A stretch of 64,000 nucleotides of DNA from Lutraria lutraria (Eukaryota > Mollusca > Bivalvia > Venerida > Mactridae), in the NCBI GenBank assembly GCA_964023205.1, contig OZ026833.1, forward strand, positions 44,485,137 through 44,549,136, read 5' to 3'. The number at the start of each line of letters is the position of its first letter. Position 1 is the first letter of the stretch. This document shows positions 19,740-31,895 of this stretch, piece by piece. The position numbers and the translations under genes were made by a program. Below the pieces are notes generated by a model. It had not been told where the DNA came from. It made no database searches and saw nothing but the letters and a program-made list of their open reading frames with translations.

Positions 19740-21690
19740 TACAAATAGTCAGAATCCAAGAAGACTCATGCATATATAAAACAGAGAATACTTGGTTAGT
19801 GCTGAGATGGAGTTTCTTAAATTGTTAAAGTAGTTCCTATTCCATATTTCAGTGTTGTAAGACTATGTAAGTTCAGTTTCCAAGAGTAATTATTAAGGAA
19901 AGTATTGTGAACGTTCTGAAAACAACACAACGAATCATGCAAAAGCATAATGTTTTATACATGTAACTAACATTAGTTTTAATAATTAGAAATTGAGCCC
20001 CTATAAAAGCTTGAAATGTCAGTAATTCGAACTGGAAGATAACTAACAATATATTTGAATTCTGCAGGGACTTTTGAAATATATTCTGGACTTGATAACA
20101 TGCATTTTAATACATGATCGATTTATTGTAAGCAATTCACTTTAAAAGAAATCGAGTGATGTTTCAGTTAAGTCACATTCTAAACAGACAGATAATGACT
20201 TCAGAACCGACAGGAAACCAACAAATGATTTCACATTATATATGTACATAATTCTTCAAACATAATACAGGTGACGCCTTTTCTTTTATTCATTAAGCGG
20301 CGCTGTTATCGGCAGTAGATGTCCATTTTTTATTTTATTTTTTTGTGAATGTTACAAAAGCGTTCAGTCCCCATCCCAACTACCGAGCCAAGTATTGTGT
20401 AAGAAAAAAACCAGTAAACGGGTGCTTTAATTAAACCATTCAGGCACGATAAAGGACCAGGAAAGATTGTTAAGATAAAGCTCTCTGGGCGTCCCTGAAT
20501 TATCCATAGCTGTCGAATAGATATAAATAGACGTGTAATGTTACGAATACAGTAAGTTCTGTTAGCGGTCACCGATTAAGGACTGCCCTGCGAATATAAA
20601 GGCCATTCTTTACAAAACCATCATTACTTATTTATAAAAAATGACACCCGAACGGTCATGTTATAGCTTTCCCAAAGGTGGCCTTTGTTCACAGTTTGAC
20701 TCTATATGGTCATTCAACGCTCTGACTATATAGATATCTTTATGGCACTATATTAGTCTGTGCTTCGTCATAAGTGGAAAAAGGGAAAGGACTCGCAAGA
20801 AATGAGTAAGACAATATTGAAACTAACTGGCCCATACGCACGACCGGATAACCTTTTTTTGCATCATAAACAACACGCCGTGTTCGTAATATCACAACTA
20901 TCGACTCAAAACAACACACAGCACAGACAGTTCTTTAGAAACTGGTAGCACTGCCCAATTATGGTGGGGTCACCCGCGTTTAAAAAATGGTCAATGGACA
21001 AGTTTTATTTCATTGTAAAACCATATACTTGAAGTTTTTACAAATTTTGGATAGACATGTGATATACTGATACGTTTTGAGAAATCCAAGATGGCAGCAA
21101 ATAATTGAAAAAATACCTATAAAAATATTAATGTATTTTCATTTTACTAGATACAATAAGTTGGTTTAGGTATATTCATTTCTTTAAATTGATCAGACAG
21201 TCTCGCTCCCAGTTCGACCAATATGAAAATACACGATTATACTAATTGGATTCTGGAAATTTTCTCTGTTAATTTGTTTCATCCGTTTGTGAAATCAAAA
21301 GACTATTAAATCTCAGTTTATCAGAATGACTTGTTTAATATTAATACTTTCACTGAATCGCTCATTTAATAATACATGTATCTCACTCTTGACTAACTGC
21401 CCAACATTGTTGATAATTAGGATGCAGATCGATAGTAGAAGCTTTCTAATCCGAACTTGTTTGGACTGACAAAAATGTTTTATTCATCACGGAAATACAG
21501 AAGAGTGCAATTTGGTGAATTCCTTGAGGATCCGAATAATCAATTGATCATGTTCGTATTGTTGTACATAATCAATGACAGTTTTTAAAGAATGATCTAT
21601 ATTCACAGAGTAGCCTTTATTCGGAGGTGTCCACTAACACAGGTTTGACTGTATACTAATATTTCACTTAATCCATATCAATGAAATACA
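19740..21690. other. Repeat-rich spacer, no gene (paralogous to 42,380-44,660)
   Basis: Matching segments include the TATAAAACAGAGAATAC region, the block around GATTTCACATTATATATGTAC, the TTAATACTTTCACTGAATCGC block, and the ACTTGTTTGGACTGACAAAA element (about 21,450-21,550 and 44,450-44,560). No exon is supported. Confidence 0.55.
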
Positions 21691-22578
21691 GTGAACCCCC
21701 TGAAGTCGGGACTCCCTGAAAACAGGAATTTTCTGAAATTCGGACAATTTTCCATGACCCATTTTTTTGGAATTTCTCAAAAGTTCCATGAAAACCGGAC
21801 TCCCTGAAAATTGGAGTTTTCTGAAATTCGGACAATTTTTCAAGACCCATTTTTTTTCAAAATTTCTCAAAAGTTCCATGAAAACCGGACTCCCTGAAAA
21901 TTGGAATTCTCTGAAATTCGGACAATTTTTCAAGACCCATTTTCTTGGAATTTCTCAAAAGTTCCATGAAAACCGGACTCCCTGAAAATTGGAGTTTTCT
22001 GAAATTCGGACAATTTTTCAAGACCCATTTTTTTCAAAATTTCTCAAAAGTTCCATGAAAACCGGACTCCCTGAAAATTGGAATTCTCTGAAATTCGGAC
22101 AATTTTTCAAGACCCATTTTCTTGGAATTTCTCAAAAGTTCCATGAAAACCGGACTCCCTGAAAATTGGAGTTTTCTGAAATTCGGACAATTTTTCAAGA
22201 CCCATTTTTTTCAAAATTTCTCAAAAGTTCCATGAAAACCGGACTCCCTGAAAATTGGAATTCTCTGAAATTCGGACAATTTTTCAAGACCCATTTTCTT
22301 GGAATTTCTCAAAAATTCCATGAAAACCGGACTCCCTGAACATTGGAGTTTTCTGAAATTCGGACAATTTTTCAAGACCCATTTTTTTGGAATTTCTCAA
22401 AAGTTCCATGAAAACCGGACTCCCTGAAAATTGGAGTTTTCTGAAATTCGGACAATTTTCCAAGACCCATTTTTTTGGAATTTCTCAAAAGTTCCATGAA
22501 AACCGGACTCCCTGAAAATTGGAGTTTTCTGAAATTCAGACAATTTTTCAAGACCCATTTTTCAGAATTTCTCAAAAG
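21691..22578 (+). repeat. 88-90 bp minisatellite with alternating (dimeric) units, about ten copies
   Basis: Units begin with AAGTTCCATGAAAACCGGAC at 21,781, 21,871, 21,959, 22,048, 22,136, 22,225, 22,313, 22,401 and 22,489, plus partial ends. From 21,781 to 22,312 two variants alternate strictly: one with TTGGAGTTTT and TTTTCAAAATT, the other with TTGGAATTCT and TTTCTTGGAATT. This gives a dimer period of 177-178 bp. The ORFs running through the array are repeat artefacts. Confidence 0.95.
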
Positions 22579-23340
22579 TTTCTTTATACGATTCTTACTA
22601 TCTTCGAATTCACTATAACTGTGTCAACTGTATGTGTATGCTCTCTGTGTGAGTCAAATATCCAATGTGACCAGAAGAGACCACTTAGAGCGTTGGTCTT
22701 CTGATCAAGATGTTGTGAGTTTGTTAGGATATCTGCCCGCCACGATATAACTGAAATAATGTTGAAAATGGCGTTAAATCTATTAGATAAATAAATCATT
22801 TGACCAGAAAAATCATCGTCATGTTTTCGGTATCCTGCCCGATCCTACGTTTCGCACAAACCCTAAACTTCCTTACAGCACTATCTAAATGTTTGGAGAC
22901 GAATCGTACCCACAAAGCACGATAAGTTAGGTTTAGAAACAAACGTTTGTCGAGCTACCTACCCTGTTTTCGTCAAGTAACTCTAAACTTCGTTATTTAT
23001 TCTAGCCCAAATACTGTAATACATCATCTTCGTCATGTGATCTGACAACATACTCTTACATATGGTTATATTCGTACACAATAGCTACTAGTCAAGTAGT
23101 CACAGGCTTATTCTCTAGTGGTTAATAAAAACAATGCACTACACTAATGTAATATTCATTATGTACATTGATATTTCACGGAACAAAGCGTGCCAGTGTG
23201 TTTTATACCTGTTTGTTTTTATAGGGTTGCGATTGGCTGGTTTTAGTCACGTGGTATATACCACGTGGTCTTCTTTTGAAAGTTTTGATGACGCTTTCAA
23301 TGCACGTTATCTGTAATGCTGTAGCCTATGGCAACCAAGG
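22579..23340. other. Spacer with SINE-like piece and E-box palindrome, no gene
   Basis: A tRNA-derived SINE-like piece lies at about 22,660-22,790, ending GAAATAATGTTGAAAATGGCGTTAAA. At 23,248-23,267 there is a perfect palindrome CACGTGGTATATACCACGTG, with an inverted CCAAT (GATTGGCTGG) 8 bp before it. No exon is recognised. Confidence 0.45.
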
Positions 23341-23344
23341 GATT

Positions 23345-25790
23345 ATTTATTTCAATGTATTTAGGCCACCGGCCCATGGCCATATAATACAACATATCAA
23401 CATATAATTACATAAAACATGTACATGTGAAACACCAAGCTGACTTTTTGGCAAGATAAATAATATTATATTAAGTTCAGCTTGTTTAAAACATAATTCT
23501 TATAACAAGGATAGATACAATAATTGGTCAATATGTAATACAATGTGGTACAATACAAAGAGAAACATATGCAACAATTCAATGAATAATGCTACATTTC
23601 TATTATTTGCTTCCTCAAGTTAACGGCATACTATATGTACGGAGCTAAATTCCTAATGGTATTGGTATTTGTACTTGTCATCAAAATATTAAAATTGTTA
23701 ATACTAGGATTTTTATAATACTTTTCATGTATATACTGCTGTCGCGAACAATGATAACAAGGGCAAACAAGAACAAAATAGAATTCATCCTCTATACATA
23801 CTTCACAATAAAAACATTTCCTATCACTTCTAGGGATACCTAAATGTCTCCCCTTTTCTATTAATAAGCTATGAGATGATGATCTTAATGATACAAGGCT
23901 TGATCTAAATTTTGAAATATCTAAAGCATCAACATAAGATTCAATTTCAAATTTTAATTTATATATTCGGTATAATGATAGTTTATTGTTTTCTATACAT
24001 TTAGTGCTCCATATCTGAATATATTGGTCTTTAAGTCGCTGAACATAAGTATCAATAAAAGTATTACAATTTGGTACTCCTTGATTTTCCCATACGTATC
24101 CAAAGCCGTTAGTGTATAAGTTCTTTCTTATATGACTTACCCAATTGATGTAACCATGAGCATCTAGATTTAATAACATACGATAACATTTTTTAACATA
24201 CCTATCATTTGGTAATAATAATATCCTTAGCCAATACTTAATGCATCTTTTATAAGCTACAATATACATTGGATAACGACAGCAGTCACCCATAATTGCT
24301 TCGTTACAAGATCTAAGCGGAGCATTTAAAAAGCGTTTACAAGTATAAATATGAACTCTTTCTGTATTTTCCATCATATGCACACCCACAGTTCTGATCC
24401 ATATAGTAACACAGGGATTACTTTAGTATAAAAAATTGAAGTATGATTTATATGGCATAGGTAGGACATTTTTCAAATATTTTTAACAGAGAGATAAATA
24501 CACGTTTAGCTTTGATAGCCATGCATTCAGCCATTTTATACAAAGATAACCGACTTGTAAAATTTAAACCAATGTACATAAATGAGTTAACTGTTTCGAC
24601 ACGATTAGCATTATAAAACCATTTTTCTTGTTTTGTGAGCTGACCACCATTTTCTAAAAACAACTATTTTTGTCTTACCAACATTTACATTGAGGTGCCA
24701 CTCTAAACAGTATGTATGAACAGCATCTAATTGATTTTGGAGCCCTAAAATACTGTTTGAGACAAGAGCAACATCATCTGCAAACATTAAAATAAAAATT
24801 TCAATGTCATTTGGATTTAATTGAACACCATGGGATCCACATTTGGACACTACAGATGATAATTCATTAATAAAAATACAGACCAAAATTGGACTTAGCT
24901 TACATCCTTGTCTCAATCCAATAGGACAATAAAAAAATTCAGAACACACAGATCCATTTCTAACACAAGCCTTTACTGATTCATATATTGCTTGGATAGA
25001 ATGAAATAATGACCTTTTATTCCATTTTTATTTAATGCTTCATACAATTTTTGTTCTGTACACAGAGTCAAAAGCTTTCTTAAAGTCTATGAAAGCAACA
25101 TATAGTGATTTACGTTTTTACCCAAGTATTTACTTATTAGGGAATGTAAAACAAAAGCATTATCTGTTGTAGAGTAGCCTTCACTGAATCCAGCTTGGTT
25201 TTCTGAAATTATGTTATAAGTATTCACAAAAAAGTAATACGTTTATTCAACATACCAATGTAAATTTTACTAAGTATATCAATAATAGAAATACCCCTGT
25301 AATTGAAATGTTACCCTTCTTATGTACAGGTATTAAAATACAATGCGTCCATGAACTTGGAAATTCACCATTTATATTAAGAAAATTCTATTAAATAGTT
25401 TTTTCAGATACAGTAAACTTATGTCAATTCCATGTATGAAATTTTCACCAGTCAAATTACCAGAACAACATTTTTTAATATTTATATCACTTACTGAATC
25501 AATTATTTCATCATCAGTGATTTCACTGTTGAATATTATATCTTCAATATTATCATGAACAGAAGTATCAAATTCAACAGGTCCATTAAAAACACCAGAT
25601 TCTGTATTAAACACTTGTTTAAAGTGAGTAAACCATTCATTAGGTGATATATTGGGTTTGATTGAACAATTTTCACTCAACCATTTATGTTTTTTCCAGA
25701 AAAGTCTTGGATCATTAACTGAAGCTTCAAATAATTCATCAATTATAACTGTCACATAAAACATAAAGATGCCAAACAGACCGGCTCTAT
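23345..25790 (-). mobile_element. Non-LTR retrotransposon (LINE) remnant, reverse transcriptase and C-terminal region
   Basis: In order on the minus strand: a pre-RT segment (25,764-25,372, LFWKKHKWLSENCSIKPN). Then a frameshifted RT part around 25,200-25,040 with NQAGFSEGYSTTDNAF and YVAFIDFKKAFDSVYR (RT motif with catalytic Asp). Then 24,949-24,611 with GLRQGCKLSPILVCIFINEL and LMFADDVALVSNS (the ADD catalytic motif), then 24,663-24,448. Then a long C-terminal ORF (24,389-23,631) with ERVHIYTCKRFLNAPLRS, GFGYVWENQGV and a C-x2-C ... H-like end (CFYCEVCIEDEFYFVLVCPC). The 3' end is near 23,345, after an ATGGCCATGGGCCGGTGGCC stretch. Stops and frameshifts make it inactive; no endonuclease domain is present. 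Confidence 0.88.
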
Positions 25791-25999
25791 ATTATAGTTA
25801 TTTATAAAATAATGACGACCTCTCGTGGGAACAAAAGCTGAAAATCACAATTAATTATCTTTTAAAAGTACACATCCTATTAACAAAATATTATGTCCGT
25901 GGGTTTAACGGAGTTTTAACTTCTATAACATAAACGGTTGAGGAAGACACCAGGCGTATACTTGGTAAACCCGTATATAGGAAGCATTTACTTTATAAA

Positions 26000-26970
26000 T
26001 TTTACTAAAAGAAAAAAGGTACGCATGAAACACTGTTGATACACACTTAGTTTGCGTACCCTTAATTTTCCTAAGCTTGTAGATTTCATCCAATAGAAAG
26101 ACATGATTAACGCGCTATTTTTCAGGGCTATGAAGAATGAGGATTTCCTATGAATAATTAGTACATCATGCCAAGAAATATAGGTCAAACTGAAAAAATG
26201 AGAATGTGAACGCACCGTTCCTCGACTTAATAAAAAGTCTAGCGTTGAGGGGCAAAATCATGGTTGGTCGGCTAACAAACAAACAAACAATTGTTTATAA
26301 ATGCCTTGTATACGATTTTATGCACTATCATCTAACCTGAGACCACTGGGCTATTCAGATCAGTGATTGAACTTCCTACTTAGACATGTGTGACTAAATC
26401 AAAGAACTGAAGGTGATGATAGAATTATTCTTCATTGAAACATTACATCATGACATACGATCCATTTCTTAAGCATGATCGATTTTAATCTAAAGAAGTT
26501 GCTCCAGTTTTGCATAACCATAAGATAACCATAACAACGAAAAGTCAAGAGAATTGCATGGATGTGTTGTTTCTTTGTTGTTTAAGCATTTAAAACGTTG
26601 ATACATCTTGATTTAATATCTATTTAGTGTTGCCAATGCTCGTCTGTTCACCTCCTCAGTGTGATCGACAACTATGTAGCTTCATGTTGCTACGTATACC
26701 TCTTATAGTTTCTGAGTTATGAGCTACATTAAAGTGTTTGCACGGAAATACAGACCTTCAAACATGTCTATCGTTTGCGATTGATAAAATGGTCATCAAG
26801 TTCCCATTGATAGAGAAACAAGTTGTTTCCATCGCTGGATTCCCAGGGTCAACCATGATGGAACAACAAAAACAAAATGGCTGCCTGCCTATCATGTCTG
26901 AGGCACTTAAACTGGTTACCGTTGACTTGTCTGTACAAAGCCTTTTGTGTACTGCAACATGAAACGGGAA
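26000..26970. repeat. Start of unit 2, paralogous to 48,780-49,900
   Basis: The match to unit 3 covers a 43-bp element with GGTACGC...GCGTACC arms (26,018-26,060 and 48,795-48,837), the block AAAATCATGGTTGGTCGGCT, ATCATCTAACCTGAGACCA, the ACATGTCTATCGTTTGCGATT block and the hairpin at 26,910-26,976. ORFs here (for example 26,738-26,962) are not kept open in unit 3 and are not called. Confidence 0.65.
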
Positions 26971-26976
26971 CCAGTA
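26910..26976. other. Conserved hairpin, copy 2
   Basis: Arms are 26,910-26,923 and 26,963-26,976, with two mismatches relative to the perfect copy at 3,024-3,088. It directly abuts the truncated carbonyl reductase terminal exon of unit 2. Confidence 0.6.
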
Positions 26977-26985
26977 TACGAGGCA

Positions 26986-28290
26986 TGTTTGGCGGTAACA
27001 TGGCAAGGTATATTGGTGTGTCTGCTCCTGAAATGATACGATACAGTTAGTATACTACTCATTGAACAAATAGTTATCTAAACGACCAAATACATTATAA
27101 CATAGATATTAGGACAAACATTGTGACCAATAAAATCGGTATTAAATATAAAGTACGTGGGTTCATTATCAAGTTAAAATATAACGGAAATATTGAGCAC
27201 TAGGCAGAAATAATGCAGTCGTTGTATCAATATGGTCTTAATATTGAGGTAATCACTAAGTGAAGTTTTATAGTATTTTAACACCAACCAAGACACATAT
27301 ATAAGTTACGGAATTAATTAGTATTACATGTATAACAAATTTAGCGTATTTTTGTTTACCCGATCTACCATAAGTTTTCCCCGCGACCCTAGATTTTTTA
27401 TTAGCCAGAGGAACAGAAAATCCACTTTCTAACTTTTTTACCTTTCCACACGCTTTCAAGAGCAAACACAAAACCGTAGCCACCTACCTACCCTATTTTT
27501 TAATGAGTATATAACCAGAAACATGTAGACAGTGTATAATATTCACACTGACCAGTCGGCAATGCATGTTCCAAATGTCAAAAAGAACAAACTATGGGCT
27601 AATGAATTTTGTAATTTTCCGATATAATTGAACATTTCTTTATATTACCATTTGTGCTAAATATAAATAAGGAATAGCAATTATTAAGTTAGGCGTCACA
27701 GACCAGCTATGAACTGTCGCATCTTTTGTCAGAGACTTGTTCATGTACACCATACATTAAAAACAAGCCTGTTTCATGGTGAAATAAACATAATACGGTT
27801 AAGAAATTTGATTTGCGTACAATTAACATAATGATGATGGTAAGGTCTACGTGAAGGAGAGATGTTTTTTCAGTATTCAGTTGTATGCAGTTGTTTATGG
27901 ACAGCTTACAGACAAAAATGTTATAGTCATGAACACTTACAGCATTCAGAACAATATAAAGTCTTGAAACGTCCTCATCAAGTTCCCTCTGTTGTACAAA
28001 ACGTACAATGTGCCCGTGAAGTAACCTTGCATTAATTCAAAAGCTGGACAAACATATATCATCCCTTTAATGATTTGTAAAATTTACCAAAATGCTTATT
28101 CATTCCGAGACAGTGTTTGTGAATTAATAAAATAGGTGCATGTTTTGTTATAAAACTTAAGTTAAAAGGTCTGGGAGGTTTTCGGCGATGAACGAGAATG
28201 GTACGGTTATTTCGATTTACATGTACGAGTATATTCATGAATTTCAATTAACCTGACATAATCTGTTATAAGTTTGTTTATGTCCAGCTT
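26986..28290 (-). pseudogene. Carbonyl reductase 1-like pseudogene, unit 2
   Basis: The terminal exon is cut: 27,027 down to about 26,986 keeps the acceptor and reads GADTPIYLAMLPPN before running into the hairpin. The CTPGYV exon is not recognisable. Part of the exon downstream of the catalytic Tyr remains at 27,941-28,007 (FVQQREL..., with donor GTAAGTG). A short end of the preceding exon remains near 28,249-28,290. This is a more decayed relative of the intact gene at 50.2-55.1 kb. Confidence 0.75.
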
Positions 28291-28679
28291 CTTTGCCGTG
28301 TGTATCGGATATGTTCGAAACCGAAAAAGGCGTTTAGATCTACAAGTCTTATAGCAATTGGAAAAAAGTCAGACATAGAAGAATTTTAAACGTAAGTTCC
28401 GTGTTGCCTAAAGGTTTCGCAAGAAAATAATAAGTTGATAAAAAACCTTTCTGTTTGAGTGTGAATGAAAGTTAGAAAAAATTGACGTTCTATCTACTCG
28501 TAACTAAGTAAGATACAATATGAAACCATTAAGACCCTGAATACAATGTACATTCAACACAGCCGGCAGAAACTGAATGAATGTCCTATTTTATTACCCG
28601 AGCCAATTTTCGGTATAAACCACGGCGACTCGCTATATACGAGCATGCAGTAGAGGGTGAAACTTAAACACTACAAAAG

Positions 28680-28935
28680 ATCTACATGAAAGACAAATCC
28701 ACATTGACCGAAAATCTGTATAAGAAAGAAATCATTACACTAGAGAAGTTACTGTTGCTAAATCAAGAGATAAATGATCAAATAACATTATGCATAGTTT
28801 GTGTCTTCAAATGTGTATATAGTTTTAAACTATGGAAAGTGACTTTGACATTGTCTGACATTGTAAAGCGCAACTGTATATGATTGCATATAAGTGTTGC
28901 GCTGTAAAAATATCCATGATTGATTGATTGATAAG
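28680..28935 (+). mobile_element. Internally deleted LINE copy (relative of 5,530-7,612)
   Basis: The left part (CACATTGACCGAAAATCTGT) matches 5,540-5,625. The right part matches 7,455-7,610, including TGACATTGTCTGACATTGT and the TGATTGATTGAT tail. About 1.8 kb between them is missing. It lies at the equivalent place in unit 2, so it is the same insertion with a deletion, not a new one. Confidence 0.75.
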
Positions 28936-29994
28936 ATCGTTTGTGTTCGATTATATTTCTTTCGTGTAGTACTAATCGTTCCATACTGTCAATTTAATGT
29001 ACAATACATTTCCCTGTGACCAATGAACAAGGTTTGTGCTACGGTCAAAGAATTTTAAACTTAAGTTGATATCTGATTATTCAACGGAAACACTTCGATG
29101 ACAAAGCGTAATAACAAATATACTGAATAAATTCGTAAACTTTATTCGGCACTCATCGATTGATTTTACAACTCACTTTATACTCGAACGGAGGTTTCGG
29201 AATCGTTTTAAATGGTCGGGAAAATTCCGTTTAATATTCGTGTCTTGAAAACATTGTTTGTAATATCTATTGGTCATGCTTAATTATTTAATCATTTTAT
29301 TTTCATTATGTCCATGGCACATATGCATTGCAACATAGAATAGAAGGGGATTCATAGAAGCAAACACATGAAAAAAAAAACTTCCCGGAATGCCACCAGA
29401 CCCAAATTTCGAGGAACCCGAAAACAAAAATATAAACTAGAAATGCGTAAGAAGAACACGAATTCCAACGCTGATCTAAGTCAAAAAGGGGCCATAAATC
29501 CTGTGAAATTGTTTGGATTTTAACGGAAATCGACCTTGGTCTGTGTTTTATTATTATACACCTACATGTAAAATATGAAATCAATCCATGAAATATTTCT
29601 TGAGTTATCTCTCGGAAACCAAAATTTGAACGGACGGACGGACATGTGTAACATTTTATGGTCTTCCAGCATTCTTCGAATGGCGGGGACATAAAAAAGA
29701 AAAACAAAATACAATTCTTCCGGAATGGAAACTTACTTGGAAATGCCAGCAGCAAAGACACAAGAAGCTTAGACAAGTTGAATGGACCAAGCGTCTTACA
29801 AATAGCACAATTTTGCAAAGCTTTGCACGTGCACATACCTGTTTGAATTCATGTCAAGACTAAAACAATTTAACTATTCTCCCATGGGTCATGTATTCAC
29901 CACGAATCTCGCTATGCTGATATATCGATCGCATGCATTGTGGTGAAATATATATATCGAGATGCTTGAATCTTCAGCCAAGCAGCGCATCATT

Positions 29995-31895
29995 ATGTCC
30001 GTGAAGTTGGCAGCCCAGCAGCCTAGCAGCCTAGCAGCGTGAAGTTGGCAGCCCAGCAGCCTAGCAGCCCAGCAGCGTGAAGTTGGCAGCCCAGCAGCCT
30101 AGCAGCCCAGCAGCGTGAAGTTAGCAGCCCAGCAGCCTAGCAGCCCAGCAGCGTGAACTTAGCAACCCAGCAGCCTAGCAGCCCAGCAGCTTAATATGTT
30201 TCTACAGATAAACTGCACAACAATTCATGCAAAAAATTAAAAACGCATGAAGTAATAACATTATGTTGCTGTCATGTTTATTAGAAGGAAAAAATACGAT
30301 TTGTATCGATTTTGTGAATCTGGCAGTGTAGCGGCCGCATAGCGGACTATTATAGTCAAACATATAAAATGCACAAGAAATCCGGCTAAACACTTACGAA
30401 TCTATGATATAATTCGATTTTATTCCTTTAACGTTCATTAGATGAGAACTTACACATTTTTTTCATTTTTTGTTTCTTTTTGTGAAGTTGGCAGCCCAGC
30501 AGCGTAACAGCGTAATATATATTTATACAGATAAACTTCACAACAAATCGAGCTAAATACTTAAAAATGCATAAAATAATGTCAGTCTGTCGTTTAAACA
30601 ATAATTAACTGAAAATATATGATTTTCATTTTTTTTTCAATGTGGAATTAGCCGCTGCTAGCAGCGTGAAGTTGGCAGCCCAGCAGCGTCACAGCGTAAT
30701 CTATATTTCTACAGATAAACTTCAGAACAAATCAAGAAAAATACTTCAGAATGCATAAAATAATGTCAGTCTGTTGTTTAAACATTAATTAACAGAAAAT
30801 ACATAATTTTCATATATTTTTTTTCAATGTGAAATTAGCCGCTGCTAGCAGCGTGAAGTTGGCAGCCCAGCAGCGTAACAGCGTAATCTATATTTCTACA
30901 GATAAACTTCACAACAAATCAAGAAAAATACTTCAGAATGCATAAGATAATGTCAGTCTGTTGTTTGAACGTTAATGAAATGAAAATATATGATTTTTCA
31001 AAAAAAAATTGTGCGTGAAATTAGACGCTGCTGGGCTGCCAACTTCACGCTGCTAGCAGCGGCTAATTTCACATTGAAAAAAAAAATGAAAATTATATAT
31101 TTTCTGTTAATTAATGTTTAAACAACAGACTGACATTATTTTATGCATTCTGAAGTATTTTTCTTGATTTGTTCTGAAGTTTATCTGTAGAAATATAGAT
31201 TACGCTGTGACGCTGCTGGGCTGCCAACTTCACCCTGCTAGCAGCGGCTAATTCCACATTGAAAAAAAATGAAAATCATATATTTTCAGTTAATTATTGT
31301 TTAAACGACAGACTGACATTATTTTATGCATTCTTAAGTATTTAGCTCGATTTGTTGTGAAGTTTATCTGTTTAAATATATATTACGCTGTTACGCTGCT
31401 GGGCTGCCAACTTCACAAAAAGAAACAAAAAATGAAAAAAAATTGTAAGTTCTCATCTAATGAACGTTAAAGGAATAAAATCGAATTATATCATAGATTC
31501 GTAAGTGTTTAGCCGGATTTCTTGTGCATTTTATATGTTTGACTATAATAGTCCGCTATGCGGCCGCTACACTGCCAGATTCACAAAATCGATACAAATC
31601 GTATTTTTTTCTTCTAATAAACATGACAGCAACATAATGTTATTACTTCATGCGTTTTTAAGTTTTTGCATGATTTGTTGTGCAGTTTAACTGTAGAAAT
31701 ATATTAAGCTGCTGGGCTGCTAGGCTGCTGGGCTGCTAACTTCACGCTGCTGGGCTGCTAGGCTGCTGGGCTGCTAACTTCACGCTGCTGGGCTGCTAGG
31801 CTGCTGGGCTGCCAACTTCACGCTGCTGGGCTGCTAGGCTGCTGGGCTGCCAACTTCACGCTGCTAGGCTGCTAGGCTGCCAACTTCACGGACAT
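29995..31895. mobile_element. Foldback transposon, 1.9 kb, with 9-bp target-site duplication
   Basis: The ends are ATGTCCGTGAAGTTGGCAGC and its reverse complement. They are flanked by the identical 9-mer CGCATCATT at 29,986-29,994 and 31,896-31,904. From the ends inward: an array of CAGCCCAGCAGCCTAGCAGC-type units (30,001-30,190 and 31,706-31,893), a block of about 290 bp with mirror-image ORF shadows (30,202-30,393 minus and 31,505-31,690 plus), then direct repeats of about 190 bp beginning GTGAAGTTGGCAGCCCAGC. There are three such repeats in the left arm and two in the right. No transposase is present. Foldback elements with 9-bp duplications are known, some related to Mutator-like elements; which superfamily moves this one is not shown. 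The unit 1 equivalent (about 9,500) has no insert. Confidence 0.93.

Noticed and set aside
21664..22704. ORFs repeating MELLRNSKKMG-type and MKTGLPENW-type peptides
   Set aside because: They are readings of the 88-90 bp minisatellite and change frame from unit to unit.
26738..26962. Plus-strand ORF of 74 residues in unit 2
   Set aside because: The corresponding unit 3 sequence (49,660-49,890) breaks the frame, and it overlaps the conserved hairpin.
29306..29836. Minus-strand ORF of 176 residues upstream of copy B
   Set aside because: The equivalent region of unit 1 (8,800-9,330) does not keep the frame, and the composition is that of AT-rich non-coding DNA.
30202..31690. Mirror-image ORFs of about 62 residues (minus at 30.2 kb, plus at 31.5 kb)
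   Set aside because: They are the same sequence in the two arms of the foldback element and show no transposase or other domain.
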